Positions 1 to 6,075 of a stretch of 7,307 bases of DNA are shown in pieces; position 1 is the stretch's first letter; every line of letters begins with the position of its first letter. The notes beneath the pieces are model-generated. The model searched no databases, was not told where the DNA came from, and saw only the letters and a program-made list of their open reading frames with translations. The position numbers and the translations under genes were made by a program. Origin of the DNA: an uncultured Prevotella sp. Its GTDB lineage: Bacteria; Bacteroidota; Bacteroidia; Bacteroidales; Bacteroidaceae. The stretch spans positions 1 through 7,307 of the forward strand of contig CAKQAD010000045.1 in the NCBI GenBank assembly GCA_934215545.1, written 5' to 3'.

Positions 1-32
1 GAAATAAAAAAATATTTAAAAATTAACTTCAT
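1..32 (-). CDS. Possible N-terminus of an exported protein, cut by left edge
   Basis: An ATG at 30-32 read leftward opens a frame without stops to the window edge, giving MKLIFKYFFI followed by a partial Ser codon. Two lysines around a run of hydrophobic and aromatic residues would suit the start of a signal peptide or membrane segment. It is co-directional with lpxB, whose stop lies 114 bases upstream, so it could be the next gene downstream. Only ten full codons are visible and the region is so AT-rich that Lys, Phe and Ile codons arise easily by chance. No TAnnTTTG box or Shine-Dalgarno precedes it. Family and function cannot be named. Confidence 0.3.
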   Translation of the reverse strand, partial: MKLIFKYFFI

Positions 33-86
33 ATTTATTTAATTACTTTATACCTGTTAATACTATATTATAATCTATTCAAATCG

Positions 87-118
87 CTTGCAATAGCTTG
101 CGCAAGATTGTACTTTTG
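87..118 (+). promoter_or_regulatory. Promoter-like element pointing into the lpxB 3' end
   Basis: CTTG at 87-90 is followed by exactly 20 bases and then TACTTTTG at 111-118. This matches the Bacteroidota promoter pattern of a TTTG-like -33 box and a TAnnTTTG -7 box. Transcription would start near 124-126 and run rightward, antisense to the end of lpxB. The first ATG downstream, at 142, lies 23 bases past the -7 box, the same geometry as at surE and parA in this window. It opens only a 29-codon frame (142-231) that is almost wholly antisense to lpxB, so no convincing gene follows. It may drive an antisense RNA or be a chance match in AT-rich DNA. Confidence 0.4.
91..110. repeat. Inverted repeat between the two boxes of the promoter-like element
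   Basis: CTTGCGCAAG at 97-106 is a perfect 10-base palindrome. Flanking CAAT (91-94) and ATTG (107-110) extend it to nine pairs per arm with a two-base AG bulge at 95-96. GCTTGC also occurs as a direct repeat at 86-91 and 96-101. The repeat fills the spacer of the promoter-like element at 87-118, which is where an operator would sit. It also lies 37 to 56 bases past the lpxB stop, so a transcript-end hairpin on the minus strand is the alternative. No clean T-run follows on that strand, which makes an intrinsic terminator unlikely. Confidence 0.45.
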
Positions 119-146
119 CGGATTTTTTTGCCAATCGATTTATGCA

Positions 147-1283
147 TCATTTCTTAGCAAGCTCAAACATGATGTGTGCAGCACTCACCGACGGACTGTC
201 GGCACCAATACGCTTCACCACCTCGCCATAACCATTGAGCATTTGCTGCCGGCTATCGCCATCAGGCAGAAGCTGTTGTAGTTCGTTTGCTATATTCTGC
301 ACTGAGAAGGTGTCTGCAACAAGCTCGCGCACCACTTCGGCATCGGCAATCAGATTTACCAACGATATATATTTCACCTTCAGCACATGGCGGCGACAGA
401 AAGCAATGAAGTGTGGCAACGGAGTCTTGTAGCACACCACCTGGGGCACACCAAAAAGTGCCGTTTCGAGAGTTGCCGTGCCACTCGTAACAACGGCTGC
501 ACGCGAATTAGATAGTAGTGCATAGGTATCGTCTTGAACCAGTGCGACTGCCCTATCTTTAATAAACTCACGGTAGTATTCGCAGGGAATTCCGGGTGCT
601 CCAGCCAACACCAGCTGATAGTCTTTAAAGCGACTTGCAGCATCTATCATTGCAGGCAAATTATCCTTTATTTCCTGTCGTCGGCTACCAGCCAGCAAGG
701 CAATGATGGGCTTATCGGAAAGCTTGTGTCGACAACGGAATTCGTCGCCCGTTTCTGTGTAAGCAGCCTTAAACTGTCGCACCTCTTCGGCAGTGGGATT
801 GCCCACATAGTGTATCGGGTAGTGATGCTTCTGCTCGAAGAAAGGCACTTCAAAAGGCAAGATAGAAAACATCTCGTCGACATCACGCTTTATGCGCTTT
901 ATGCGCCACTCCTTCCAGGCCCATATCTTCGGCGAGATATAGTAGTAGACAGGTATTGAAGTGTTGGCATGCACATACTTGGCGATATCGAGGTTAAAAC
1001 CCGGATAGTCGACAAGAATCAGTGCATCAGGTTGCCATTCCACAATGTCGCGCTTACACATAGCCATATTGCGCAATATTGTGGGCAGATGCATGAGCAC
1101 CGGCACAAATCCCATATAAGCAAGTTCACGATAGTGGCGCACGCGGTGTCCACCAACTGCCTGCATCATGTCGCCTCCGAAGAATCGGAATTCGGCATTA
1201 TCGTCGACATCGCGCAATGCCTTCATCAGGTGCGAGGCATGCAGGTCGCCACTCGCCTCTCCCACAATCAGATAGTATTTCAT
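147..1283 (-). CDS. lpxB: Lipid-A-disaccharide synthase LpxB
   Basis: LpxB (glycosyltransferase family 19) joins UDP-2,3-diacylglucosamine to lipid X, giving the beta-1,6-linked lipid A disaccharide 1-phosphate and UDP. It is a peripheral enzyme at the inner face of the cytoplasmic membrane in the Raetz pathway. The 378 residues match the usual family length of about 380. Visible family motifs are GEASGD at 8-13, VDYPGFN at 91-97 (Asp92 matches the conserved catalytic aspartate), ISPKIWAWKEWR at 116-127, GNP at 161-163, LAGSRRQEI at 197-205 (Arg201 in the donor-site loop) and TSGTATLETAL at 266-276 in the nucleotide-binding half. The ATG start shares ATGA with the surE stop, a 4-base overlap that implies one transcript and translational coupling. 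The frame is complete. Identification is firm. Confidence 0.96.
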   Translation of the reverse strand: MKYYLIVGEASGDLHASHLMKALRDVDDNAEFRFFGGDMMQAVGGHRVRHYRELAYMGFVPVLMHLPTILRNMAMCKRDIVEWQPDALILVDYPGFNLDIAKYVHANTSIPVYYYISPKIWAWKEWRIKRIKRDVDEMFSILPFEVPFFEQKHHYPIHYVGNPTAEEVRQFKAAYTETGDEFRCRHKLSDKPIIALLAGSRRQEIKDNLPAMIDAASRFKDYQLVLAGAPGIPCEYYREFIKDRAVALVQDDTYALLSNSRAAVVTSGTATLETALFGVPQVVCYKTPLPHFIAFCRRHVLKVKYISLVNLIADAEVVRELVADTFSVQNIANELQQLLPDGDSRQQMLNGYGEVVKRIGADSPSVSAAHIMFELAKK

Positions 1284-2041
1284 AAGTGCCAGTTTTTCAG
1301 AGTGTCGTAGTCGGTGACATCAATACGTGTAGGCGTTATTGCCACATAGCCATGCGTAAGCGCCCAGTTGTCGGTGTCGTCGGCTTCAGGCTCATCATTT
1401 CTGTAAGATCCCGTCATCCAGAAATAGTCGTAGCCATGCGGATGGCGCATCTTGGCACACTCGTTATACCATGTGCCGTGTGCCATACGACACACCTTTA
1501 CGCCCTTAAACTCCTTGAGTTTAGGGAAGTTAACATTCAGGCACACACCCTTTGGCAGGCCCTCGCGCAACACTTTCTGCACAATCTGGCGCACATAAGG
1601 GCGCAGCGGCGAGAAGTCGGCATCGTTAGAGAAGTCGCACAACGAGAATCCCACAGAAGGGATATACTTCATACATCCCTCAATGGTAATGCCCATTGTG
1701 CCGCTATAGTGCACGTTGACAGAGCCATTGTCGCCATGATTAATGCCACCAATAACCATGTCTGGCAGACGCCCGTCGAGGAGTTGGTCGAGCGCCAGCT
1801 TCACACAGTCTACCGGTGTGCCATTGCACGACCACATCTGCATGCCATCCTGCATACGTCGTGGCTTCAGGCGCAAAGGCACAGTGGCAGAGAATGCAGT
1901 GGCAAATCCTGAGCGTGCCGATTCTGGAGCACACACCACGATGTCGGCAATGTCGGTGAGCATGTCGATAAGCGAGTTTATACCCTTGGCATGATAGCCG
2001 TCATCGTTGGAAACAAGTATCAATGGTCTTTTAACATTCAT
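1280..2041 (-). CDS. surE: 5'/3'-nucleotidase SurE
   Basis: SurE is a metal-dependent cytosolic phosphatase that removes phosphate from nucleoside monophosphates. It is linked to stationary-phase survival in other bacteria. The 253 residues are the normal length. The N-terminal SNDDG motif is at 11-15, with Asp13 and Asp14 as metal ligands. Ser44 in SARSG and Asn101 in GGINHGDN match the other two ligands of characterised SurE proteins. YSGTMG at 112-117 and the following GCMKYIPSVGFSL region are also typical. The ATG at 2039-2041 is chosen because the first strand leads directly into SNDDG and a TAnnTTTG box lies 23 bases upstream. No Shine-Dalgarno is present. It is the first gene of a pair with lpxB and diverges from parA. 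Confidence 0.96.
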   Translation of the reverse strand: MNVKRPLILVSNDDGYHAKGINSLIDMLTDIADIVVCAPESARSGFATAFSATVPLRLKPRRMQDGMQMWSCNGTPVDCVKLALDQLLDGRLPDMVIGGINHGDNGSVNVHYSGTMGITIEGCMKYIPSVGFSLCDFSNDADFSPLRPYVRQIVQKVLREGLPKGVCLNVNFPKLKEFKGVKVCRMAHGTWYNECAKMRHPHGYDYFWMTGSYRNDEPEADDTDNWALTHGYVAITPTRIDVTDYDTLKNWHL

Positions 2042-2053
2042 AAATTTTGCTTT

Positions 2054-2069
2054 TATTTCACATGCAAAT
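2054..2069. promoter_or_regulatory. Weak parS-like site, one half good
   Basis: Against the widely conserved 16-base parS consensus TGTTTCACGTGAAACA, the bases here match at 11 positions: seven of eight in the left half, including the full TTTCAC core, and four of eight in the right half. It sits 73 to 88 bases before the parA start and overlaps the surE -7 box. A match this partial can occur by chance and ParB usually needs both halves, so it is at best a degenerate or regulatory site. Confidence 0.15.
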
Positions 2070-2072
2070 GTA
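2065..2072 (-). promoter_or_regulatory. surE-lpxB promoter, -7 box
   Basis: On the minus strand this reads TACATTTG, an exact match to the Bacteroidota -7 pattern TAnnTTTG. It ends 23 bases before the surE ATG, giving a predicted leader of roughly 15 to 18 bases. I see no good TTTG at the expected -33 distance, around 2092-2095, so the upstream element is weak. It probably drives both surE and lpxB. Confidence 0.6.
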
Positions 2073-2113
2073 CGAAAAAAGGTTTAATTCAGCCTTATCT
2101 CACATAAAATATG

Positions 2114-2121
2114 TAACTTTG
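2114..2121 (+). promoter_or_regulatory. parA-parB operon promoter, -7 box
   Basis: TAACTTTG followed by GC matches the Bacteroidota -7 consensus TAnnTTTG exactly and ends 20 bases before the parA ATG. The predicted start is near 2127, leaving a leader of about 15 bases with no Shine-Dalgarno. The -33 position, near 2090-2095, has no clear TTTG. It lies back to back with the surE box, with 41 bases between the two boxes, so both promoters use the same upstream DNA. Confidence 0.6.
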
Positions 2122-2141
2122 CCGAATAATTTTCACTTGAC

Positions 2142-2948
2142 ATGGGAAAGATAATTGCATTGGCCAACCAGAAAGGCGGAGTTGGCAAAACAACAACAAC
2201 AATCAACCTCGCAGCATCGCTCGCCACATTTGAGAAGTCGGTGCTCGTAGTGGATGCCGACCCTCAGGCCAACGCTTCAAGCGGACTGGGCGTAGACATA
2301 CAGCAAATCGACTGCTCGCTCTACGAATGTATCATCGACCATGCCGATGTGCACGATGCCGTCTACACCACCGACATCAACGGCCTCGACATCATCCCAA
2401 GCCACATCGATCTTGTGGGTGCCGAGATAGAAATGCTCAATCTGCAAAAGCGAGAGCGCGTTATCAAGAACATGCTCGACCAAATACGCGACGACTACGA
2501 CTACATACTCATCGACTGCAGTCCATCACTGGGCCTTATCACCGTCAATGCGCTCACCGCTGCCGACTCGGTAATAATCCCCGTGCAGTGCGAATACTTC
2601 GCCCTTGAAGGCATCACCAAGCTGCTCAACACCATAAAAATCATCAAGAGCAAGCTCAACCCAAGCCTGGAGATAGAGGGATTCCTACTTACCATGTACG
2701 ACAGCCGTCTGCGCCTTGCCAACCAAATATACGACGAGGTGAAGCGACACTTCCAGGAACTGGTGTTCAAGACAGTCATACAGCGCAATGTGAAACTCAG
2801 CGAGAGCCCAAGCCACGGACTGCCCGTGATATTATACGATGCCGACTCGGCTGGCTCTAAAAACCACCTGGCATTAGCCAAGGAAATCATTAACAAGAAC
2901 GAAAGAACAACAACACAATCAAATGGCAGTACACAAGAAATACAATAG
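2142..2948 (+). CDS. parA: Chromosome-partitioning ATPase ParA (Soj family)
   Basis: ParA is a deviant Walker-A ATPase that dimerises on ATP, binds DNA non-specifically over the nucleoid, and is stimulated by ParB to move or separate replication origins. In 268 residues it shows the deviant Walker A KGGVGKTT at 11-18 (signature Lys11, catalytic Lys16), the A' motif VVDADPQ at 36-42 and Walker B YILIDCSPSLG at 121-131. There is no N-terminal helix-turn-helix extension, so it is of the short chromosomal Soj type (type Ib) and not a plasmid P1-like ParA. The last 16 residues are a polar Asn/Thr/Gln-rich tail. Its 3' end overlaps parB by 26 bases in another frame. It heads the plus-strand gene run. 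Confidence 0.95.
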   Translation: MGKIIALANQKGGVGKTTTTINLAASLATFEKSVLVVDADPQANASSGLGVDIQQIDCSLYECIIDHADVHDAVYTTDINGLDIIPSHIDLVGAEIEMLNLQKRERVIKNMLDQIRDDYDYILIDCSPSLGLITVNALTAADSVIIPVQCEYFALEGITKLLNTIKIIKSKLNPSLEIEGFLLTMYDSRLRLANQIYDEVKRHFQELVFKTVIQRNVKLSESPSHGLPVILYDADSAGSKNHLALAKEIINKNERTTTQSNGSTQEIQ

Positions 2949-3843
2949 AAGCGTGCTCGGACGCGGACTCGACGACATCGAGGGAGGCAAAGGGCTCGAC
3001 GCACTCATCGACACTGGTGGTGTGCGCACGCAGGGCACATCAACAATCAATGAGGTGCCCCTCAGCCAGATAGAAGCCAACCCCAACCAGCCTCGTCGCG
3101 ACTTCGACCAAGAGGCGCTGCAAGAACTCGCTGCAAGCATCCGAGAGATAGGCATCATACAACCTATCACCCTGCGACAGGTAGCCGACGAGCGCTTTCA
3201 GATAATTGCTGGCGAGCGTCGCTGGCGTGCTTCGCAGATAGCTGGACTGGAAGCTATTCCTGCCTACATCCGCACCATCAAAGACGAGAACGTGATGGAA
3301 ATGGCGCTCGTAGAGAACATACAGCGCGAAGACCTCAACGCCATAGAGATAGCTCTCGCTTATGAACACCTGCTCGACGCCGAAGGCATGACACAAGAAA
3401 AGGTGTCGGAGCGTGTGGGCAAGAGCCGCACTGCCATTACCAACTACCTCCGACTGCTACGTCTGCCGGCACAAGTGCAGATAGCACTGCAAAAGAAGGA
3501 GATAGATATGGGCCATGCACGCGCCTTGCTCGCCATCGACTCGCCATCGCTACAGATAAAACTGTTCAACGAAGTGGTGAAAAACGGCTACTCCGTGCGC
3601 AAAGTAGAGGAAATGGCACAGATGCTCAAAAACGGCGACGACGTTGAGAGCGGCAAGAAGAAGATTATAGCAAAGACGAAACTGCCAGAAGAGTATAACG
3701 CTCTACGCAGCCACCTTTCTGACTTTCTGCAGACAAAGGTGCAGATGACATGCTCAGCCAAGGGAAAAGGAAAGATAACAATACCCTTCGCCAACGACGA
3801 AGAGCTGGAGCGCATCATGAGCATTTTCGACAAGATGAAATAA
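2923..3843 (+). CDS. parB: Chromosome-partitioning CTPase ParB (Spo0J family)
   Basis: ParB loads at parS sites near the origin, forms CTP-dependent sliding clamps, recruits SMC and stimulates ParA. The 306 residues contain an N-terminal ParA-contacting region (11-29), the CTP-binding core with GERRWRA at 97-103 and ENIQREDL at 131-138, a helix-turn-helix at about 155-182 ending in NYLRLLRLP, and a C-terminal dimerisation domain at about 255-306 with the basic KGKGKI stretch. The ATG at 2923 lies inside parA; it is preferred because MAVHKKYN is followed at once by the LGRGL motif and no later Met precedes the core. That motif appears twice here, LGRGLDDI at 12-19 and GKGLDALI at 22-29, where I would expect one copy. 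DUF5683 follows 6 bases later. Confidence 0.95.
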   Translation: MAVHKKYNRSVLGRGLDDIEGGKGLDALIDTGGVRTQGTSTINEVPLSQIEANPNQPRRDFDQEALQELAASIREIGIIQPITLRQVADERFQIIAGERRWRASQIAGLEAIPAYIRTIKDENVMEMALVENIQREDLNAIEIALAYEHLLDAEGMTQEKVSERVGKSRTAITNYLRLLRLPAQVQIALQKKEIDMGHARALLAIDSPSLQIKLFNEVVKNGYSVRKVEEMAQMLKNGDDVESGKKKIIAKTKLPEEYNALRSHLSDFLQTKVQMTCSAKGKGKITIPFANDEELERIMSIFDKMK

Positions 3844-3849
3844 AAGCGA

Positions 3850-4602
3850 ATGACCGAATCAACAGCAATATCACGCCTTAGGCACACGCTACGCATCATG
3901 ACACTCGTCATAGGCATGTGGGCAATGGCTGCCAGCACATGGGCACAAAAAGATGGCGCCATGCAAAGCACCGAAAAGCCCTTCGTTGCCAACGACAGCA
4001 CCATCAGCGTGCCACAGATGCTGACACGAGAAGACACCATCAGCCTGCTCGCAGCCACCGACAGCGTGCCACATAAGAAACGACGCGACTGGGCCACATG
4101 GCGGCCAAACCCCAAACGGGCAATGTGGCTGGCAATAGTGTTGCCTGGCGCCGGACAGATATACAACCGCAAATACTGGAAACTGCCATTCGTCTATGGT
4201 GGCTTCGTGGGATGCGCATATGCCATGCGCTGGAACAACCAGATGTTTCGCGACTACTCGCAAGCCTACATGGACATCATGGACAACGATCCGAACACGC
4301 AAAGCTACAACCAGTTTCTGCACCTCGGAGCAAAAATCAACGAATCGAACAAGGCGAGATATCAAGAATTGTTCCGCAAGAGAAAGGATAAATTCCGCCG
4401 CTGGCGCGACTTGAGCTTCTTCTGCCTGATAGGCGTCTACGCACTGAGCGTGGTCGATGCCTATGTCGACGCATCACTATCGGAGTTCGACATATCAAAG
4501 GACCTTAGTCTGAAGATTGAGCCAACGATAATAACCAACAAGCAAGAGCGCAACCCCATAAAGCAAAACAGCCTTGGAATGAGTTGCAGCCTCAACTTCT
4601 AG
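3850..4602 (+). CDS. DUF5683-family envelope protein, function unknown
   Basis: A 250-residue protein I recognise as DUF5683, a Bacteroidota family of unknown function. Residues 17-32 are a hydrophobic export signal after a basic n-region, with a plausible cleavage after Ala32 (STWA, then Q). The mature N-terminus is polar. A conserved block starts at about 84 (WRPNPKRAMWLAIVLPGAGQ) and runs through IYNRKYWKLPF to a second hydrophobic stretch at about 113-127. A charged, probably helical part (165-187) leads to a third hydrophobic segment (188-203) and the VDAYVDA motif at 202-208. It is therefore probably anchored in the inner membrane. It lies 6 bases after parB and before a peptidoglycan hydrolase, suggesting an envelope or division role; that is inference. 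ATG at 3898 is an alternative start. Confidence 0.85.
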   Translation: MTESTAISRLRHTLRIMTLVIGMWAMAASTWAQKDGAMQSTEKPFVANDSTISVPQMLTREDTISLLAATDSVPHKKRRDWATWRPNPKRAMWLAIVLPGAGQIYNRKYWKLPFVYGGFVGCAYAMRWNNQMFRDYSQAYMDIMDNDPNTQSYNQFLHLGAKINESNKARYQELFRKRKDKFRRWRDLSFFCLIGVYALSVVDAYVDASLSEFDISKDLSLKIEPTIITNKQERNPIKQNSLGMSCSLNF

Positions 4603-4604
4603 AT

Positions 4605-4619
4605 GCTGCCAATGGCAGC
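4605..4619 (+). other. Short hairpin just after the DUF5683 stop
   Basis: GCTGCC and GGCAGC form six GC-rich pairs around a three-base AAT loop, two bases past the DUF5683 stop. One bulged C allows two more A-T pairs. No T-run follows, so it is not a classical terminator. It could limit readthrough into the next gene or protect the 3' end of the par message, or it may have no role. Confidence 0.35.
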
Positions 4620-4649
4620 CATGCCATATTATCAACAACGACAAACAAC

Positions 4650-4677
4650 AATAAGAATACATTAATAAGAATACATA
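4650..4677 (+). repeat. Tandem duplication of a 14-base unit before the transglycosylase start
   Basis: AATAAGAATACATT at 4650-4663 is followed at once by AATAAGAATACATA at 4664-4677, identical in 13 of 14 bases. The repeat ends seven bases before the ATG at 4685, so it forms the 5' leader or ribosome landing site. It is A-rich and lacks a Shine-Dalgarno, as is usual for this phylum. A copy-number change here could alter translation by slipped-strand mispairing. Confidence 0.75.
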
Positions 4678-4684
4678 TTTTTTG

Positions 4685-6013
4685 ATGAAAAAGACATTAG
4701 TATTGATTGCCACCGCGATTTTTACAACCCCTATGCTCGCACAGAGCAACAACGACGAAACCGAAATCACCGTGACCAATGCCCAAGGACAAAAAGAAAT
4801 TATCGACGTGCCAGAAGCACTCACCTGCGACTACGACTCGTTGCTGGAAGTATACAACAGCAAGACATATCTTAAAGCCAAGCCCGACTGCAACATGAGC
4901 AACGTAAACCCCGTGTTCGACCGCGAGGTGTATAAAGAGCGCTTGTCGCGCATACCTACAGTGATGGAGATGCCCTACAACGATGTAGTGCAGAAATTCA
5001 TCGACAGATATAGCGGACGCCTGCGCCGCTCGGTGAGCGTTATGCTCGGAGCACAAAACTTCTACATTCCTATTTTCGAAGAGGCACTCGAAACATATGG
5101 TCTGCCTCTCGAACTGAAATATCTGCCAGTGATAGAATCGGCATTCAACCCCAACGCAGTGTCGAGAGTGGGCGCCACTGGATTGTGGCAGTTCATGATC
5201 ACCACCGCTAAACAATATGGCCTTGAGGTGAACTCACTGGTCGACGAGCGCCGCGACCCAGTGCTCTCATCGTATGCAGCAGCACAATACCTGCGCGACC
5301 TATATAAGATATTCGGCGACTGGAACCTGGTGATTGCCGCTTACAACTGCGGACCAGAGGCCATCAACAAGGCCATACACCGCTCTAAGGGTGCCACCGA
5401 CTATTGGCAGATATATCCCTACCTTCCAAAGGAGACAAGAGGATATGTGCCTGCATTTATCGCAGCCAACTATATAATGAACTACTACTGCGAGCACAAC
5501 ATCTGCCCGATGGAGGCTACGCTGCCCGACAAGACCGACACCATCATGGTTAGCCGCGATGTGCATCTGGAGCAGGTGGCAAAGGTGCTCGACATCGACA
5601 TTCAACAGCTGCGACAGCTCAACCCACAGTATCGCCGCGACATCGTCAACGGCTCTACAAAGCCATCGTCACTGCGCCTCCCTGACATGCTCGTCAACCA
5701 GTTTATCGACAACGAAGACTCTATCTATGCCTATCGCCCCGACGTATTGCTGAGCAAGCGTTCTGAGGTGCAGGTGAACGACGATGCTCCTGCCTACTCA
5801 TCAAAACGCAGCTACTCTTCAAGAAGCAAGAGCTCGGCACGAGGCAGAAAGAAGGGCAGATCAAGACATGGTAAGCGCGAGGTGAGCATACGCAATGGCG
5901 ACACTCTGTCGGACATCGCACGCCGCAATGGCACCACTGTGAAGAAACTGAAGAAGCTCAACAATATAAAGGGCACCAACATACGCGCCGGAAAGAAACT
6001 AAGGGTGAAGTAA
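4685..6013 (+). CDS. mltD: MltD-like lytic murein transglycosylase with LysM
   Basis: This enzyme cleaves the MurNAc-GlcNAc bond of peptidoglycan and leaves a 1,6-anhydro end. The 442 residues begin with a signal peptide (1-19, cleavage after LA before Q20). There is no lipobox cysteine, so unlike E. coli MltD it is probably a soluble periplasmic protein. The SLT (GH23-type) domain spans about 120-265: LPVIESAFNP with catalytic Glu151, GLWQFM at 166-171 and AYNCGP at 219-224. Residues 290-334 look like a degenerate LysM (LRQLNPQYRRDI, then LRLP). A Ser/Arg/Lys-rich linker (371-399) leads to a clear C-terminal LysM at about 398-442 (NGDTLSDIARRNG, KKLNNIKG). ATG at 4685 is preferred over the adjacent TTG at 4682. 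No promoter box is seen in the 82-base gap. Confidence 0.9.
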   Translation: MKKTLVLIATAIFTTPMLAQSNNDETEITVTNAQGQKEIIDVPEALTCDYDSLLEVYNSKTYLKAKPDCNMSNVNPVFDREVYKERLSRIPTVMEMPYNDVVQKFIDRYSGRLRRSVSVMLGAQNFYIPIFEEALETYGLPLELKYLPVIESAFNPNAVSRVGATGLWQFMITTAKQYGLEVNSLVDERRDPVLSSYAAAQYLRDLYKIFGDWNLVIAAYNCGPEAINKAIHRSKGATDYWQIYPYLPKETRGYVPAFIAANYIMNYYCEHNICPMEATLPDKTDTIMVSRDVHLEQVAKVLDIDIQQLRQLNPQYRRDIVNGSTKPSSLRLPDMLVNQFIDNEDSIYAYRPDVLLSKRSEVQVNDDAPAYSSKRSYSSRSKSSARGRKKGRSRHGKREVSIRNGDTLSDIARRNGTTVKKLKKLNNIKGTNIRAGKKLRVK

Positions 6014-6061
6014 TGCTGCCCACACACAGAGCCACATACCAACTTTAACATCTAATGATAT

Positions 6062-6067
6062 AGGAGA
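6062..6067 (+). promoter_or_regulatory. Strong Shine-Dalgarno before the RelA/SpoT gene
   Basis: AGGAGA lies 8 bases before the ATG at 6076, an ideal Shine-Dalgarno position. None of the other genes in the window has one, and Bacteroidota genes usually do without. It supports the chosen start. A tiny ATG-ATA-TAG frame at 6055-6063 ends on its first two bases. Confidence 0.6.
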
Positions 6068-6075
6068 CCTGAATC

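Noticed and set aside
142..231. 29-codon frame after the promoter-like element at 87-118
   Set aside because: The ATG distance suits a real start, but almost all of it is the antisense of the last lpxB codons, and the peptide has no recognisable feature. It is kept only as part of the antisense finding.
534..959. 141-codon plus-strand frame opposite lpxB
   Set aside because: It lies inside the well-conserved LpxB core on the other strand, with no supporting start signal and no recognisable domain.
1286..1912. 208-codon plus-strand frame opposite surE
   Set aside because: surE on the other strand has full family motifs and metal ligands. This frame is rich in His, Arg and Val and looks like a composition artefact. 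No TAnnTTTG box precedes it.
3588..4172. 194-codon minus-strand frame across parB and DUF5683
   Set aside because: It crosses the junction of two well-supported plus-strand genes, has unusual Ser/Arg/Cys-rich content and no promoter or recognisable domain.
4682..4684. TTG as the transglycosylase start
   Set aside because: An ATG follows directly at 4685 and gives the same signal peptide; there is no reason to prefer the rarer start.
4676..4684. TATTTTTTG as a -7 promoter box for the transglycosylase
   Set aside because: The spacing is one base too long for TAnnTTTG and it abuts the ATG, leaving no room for a leader.
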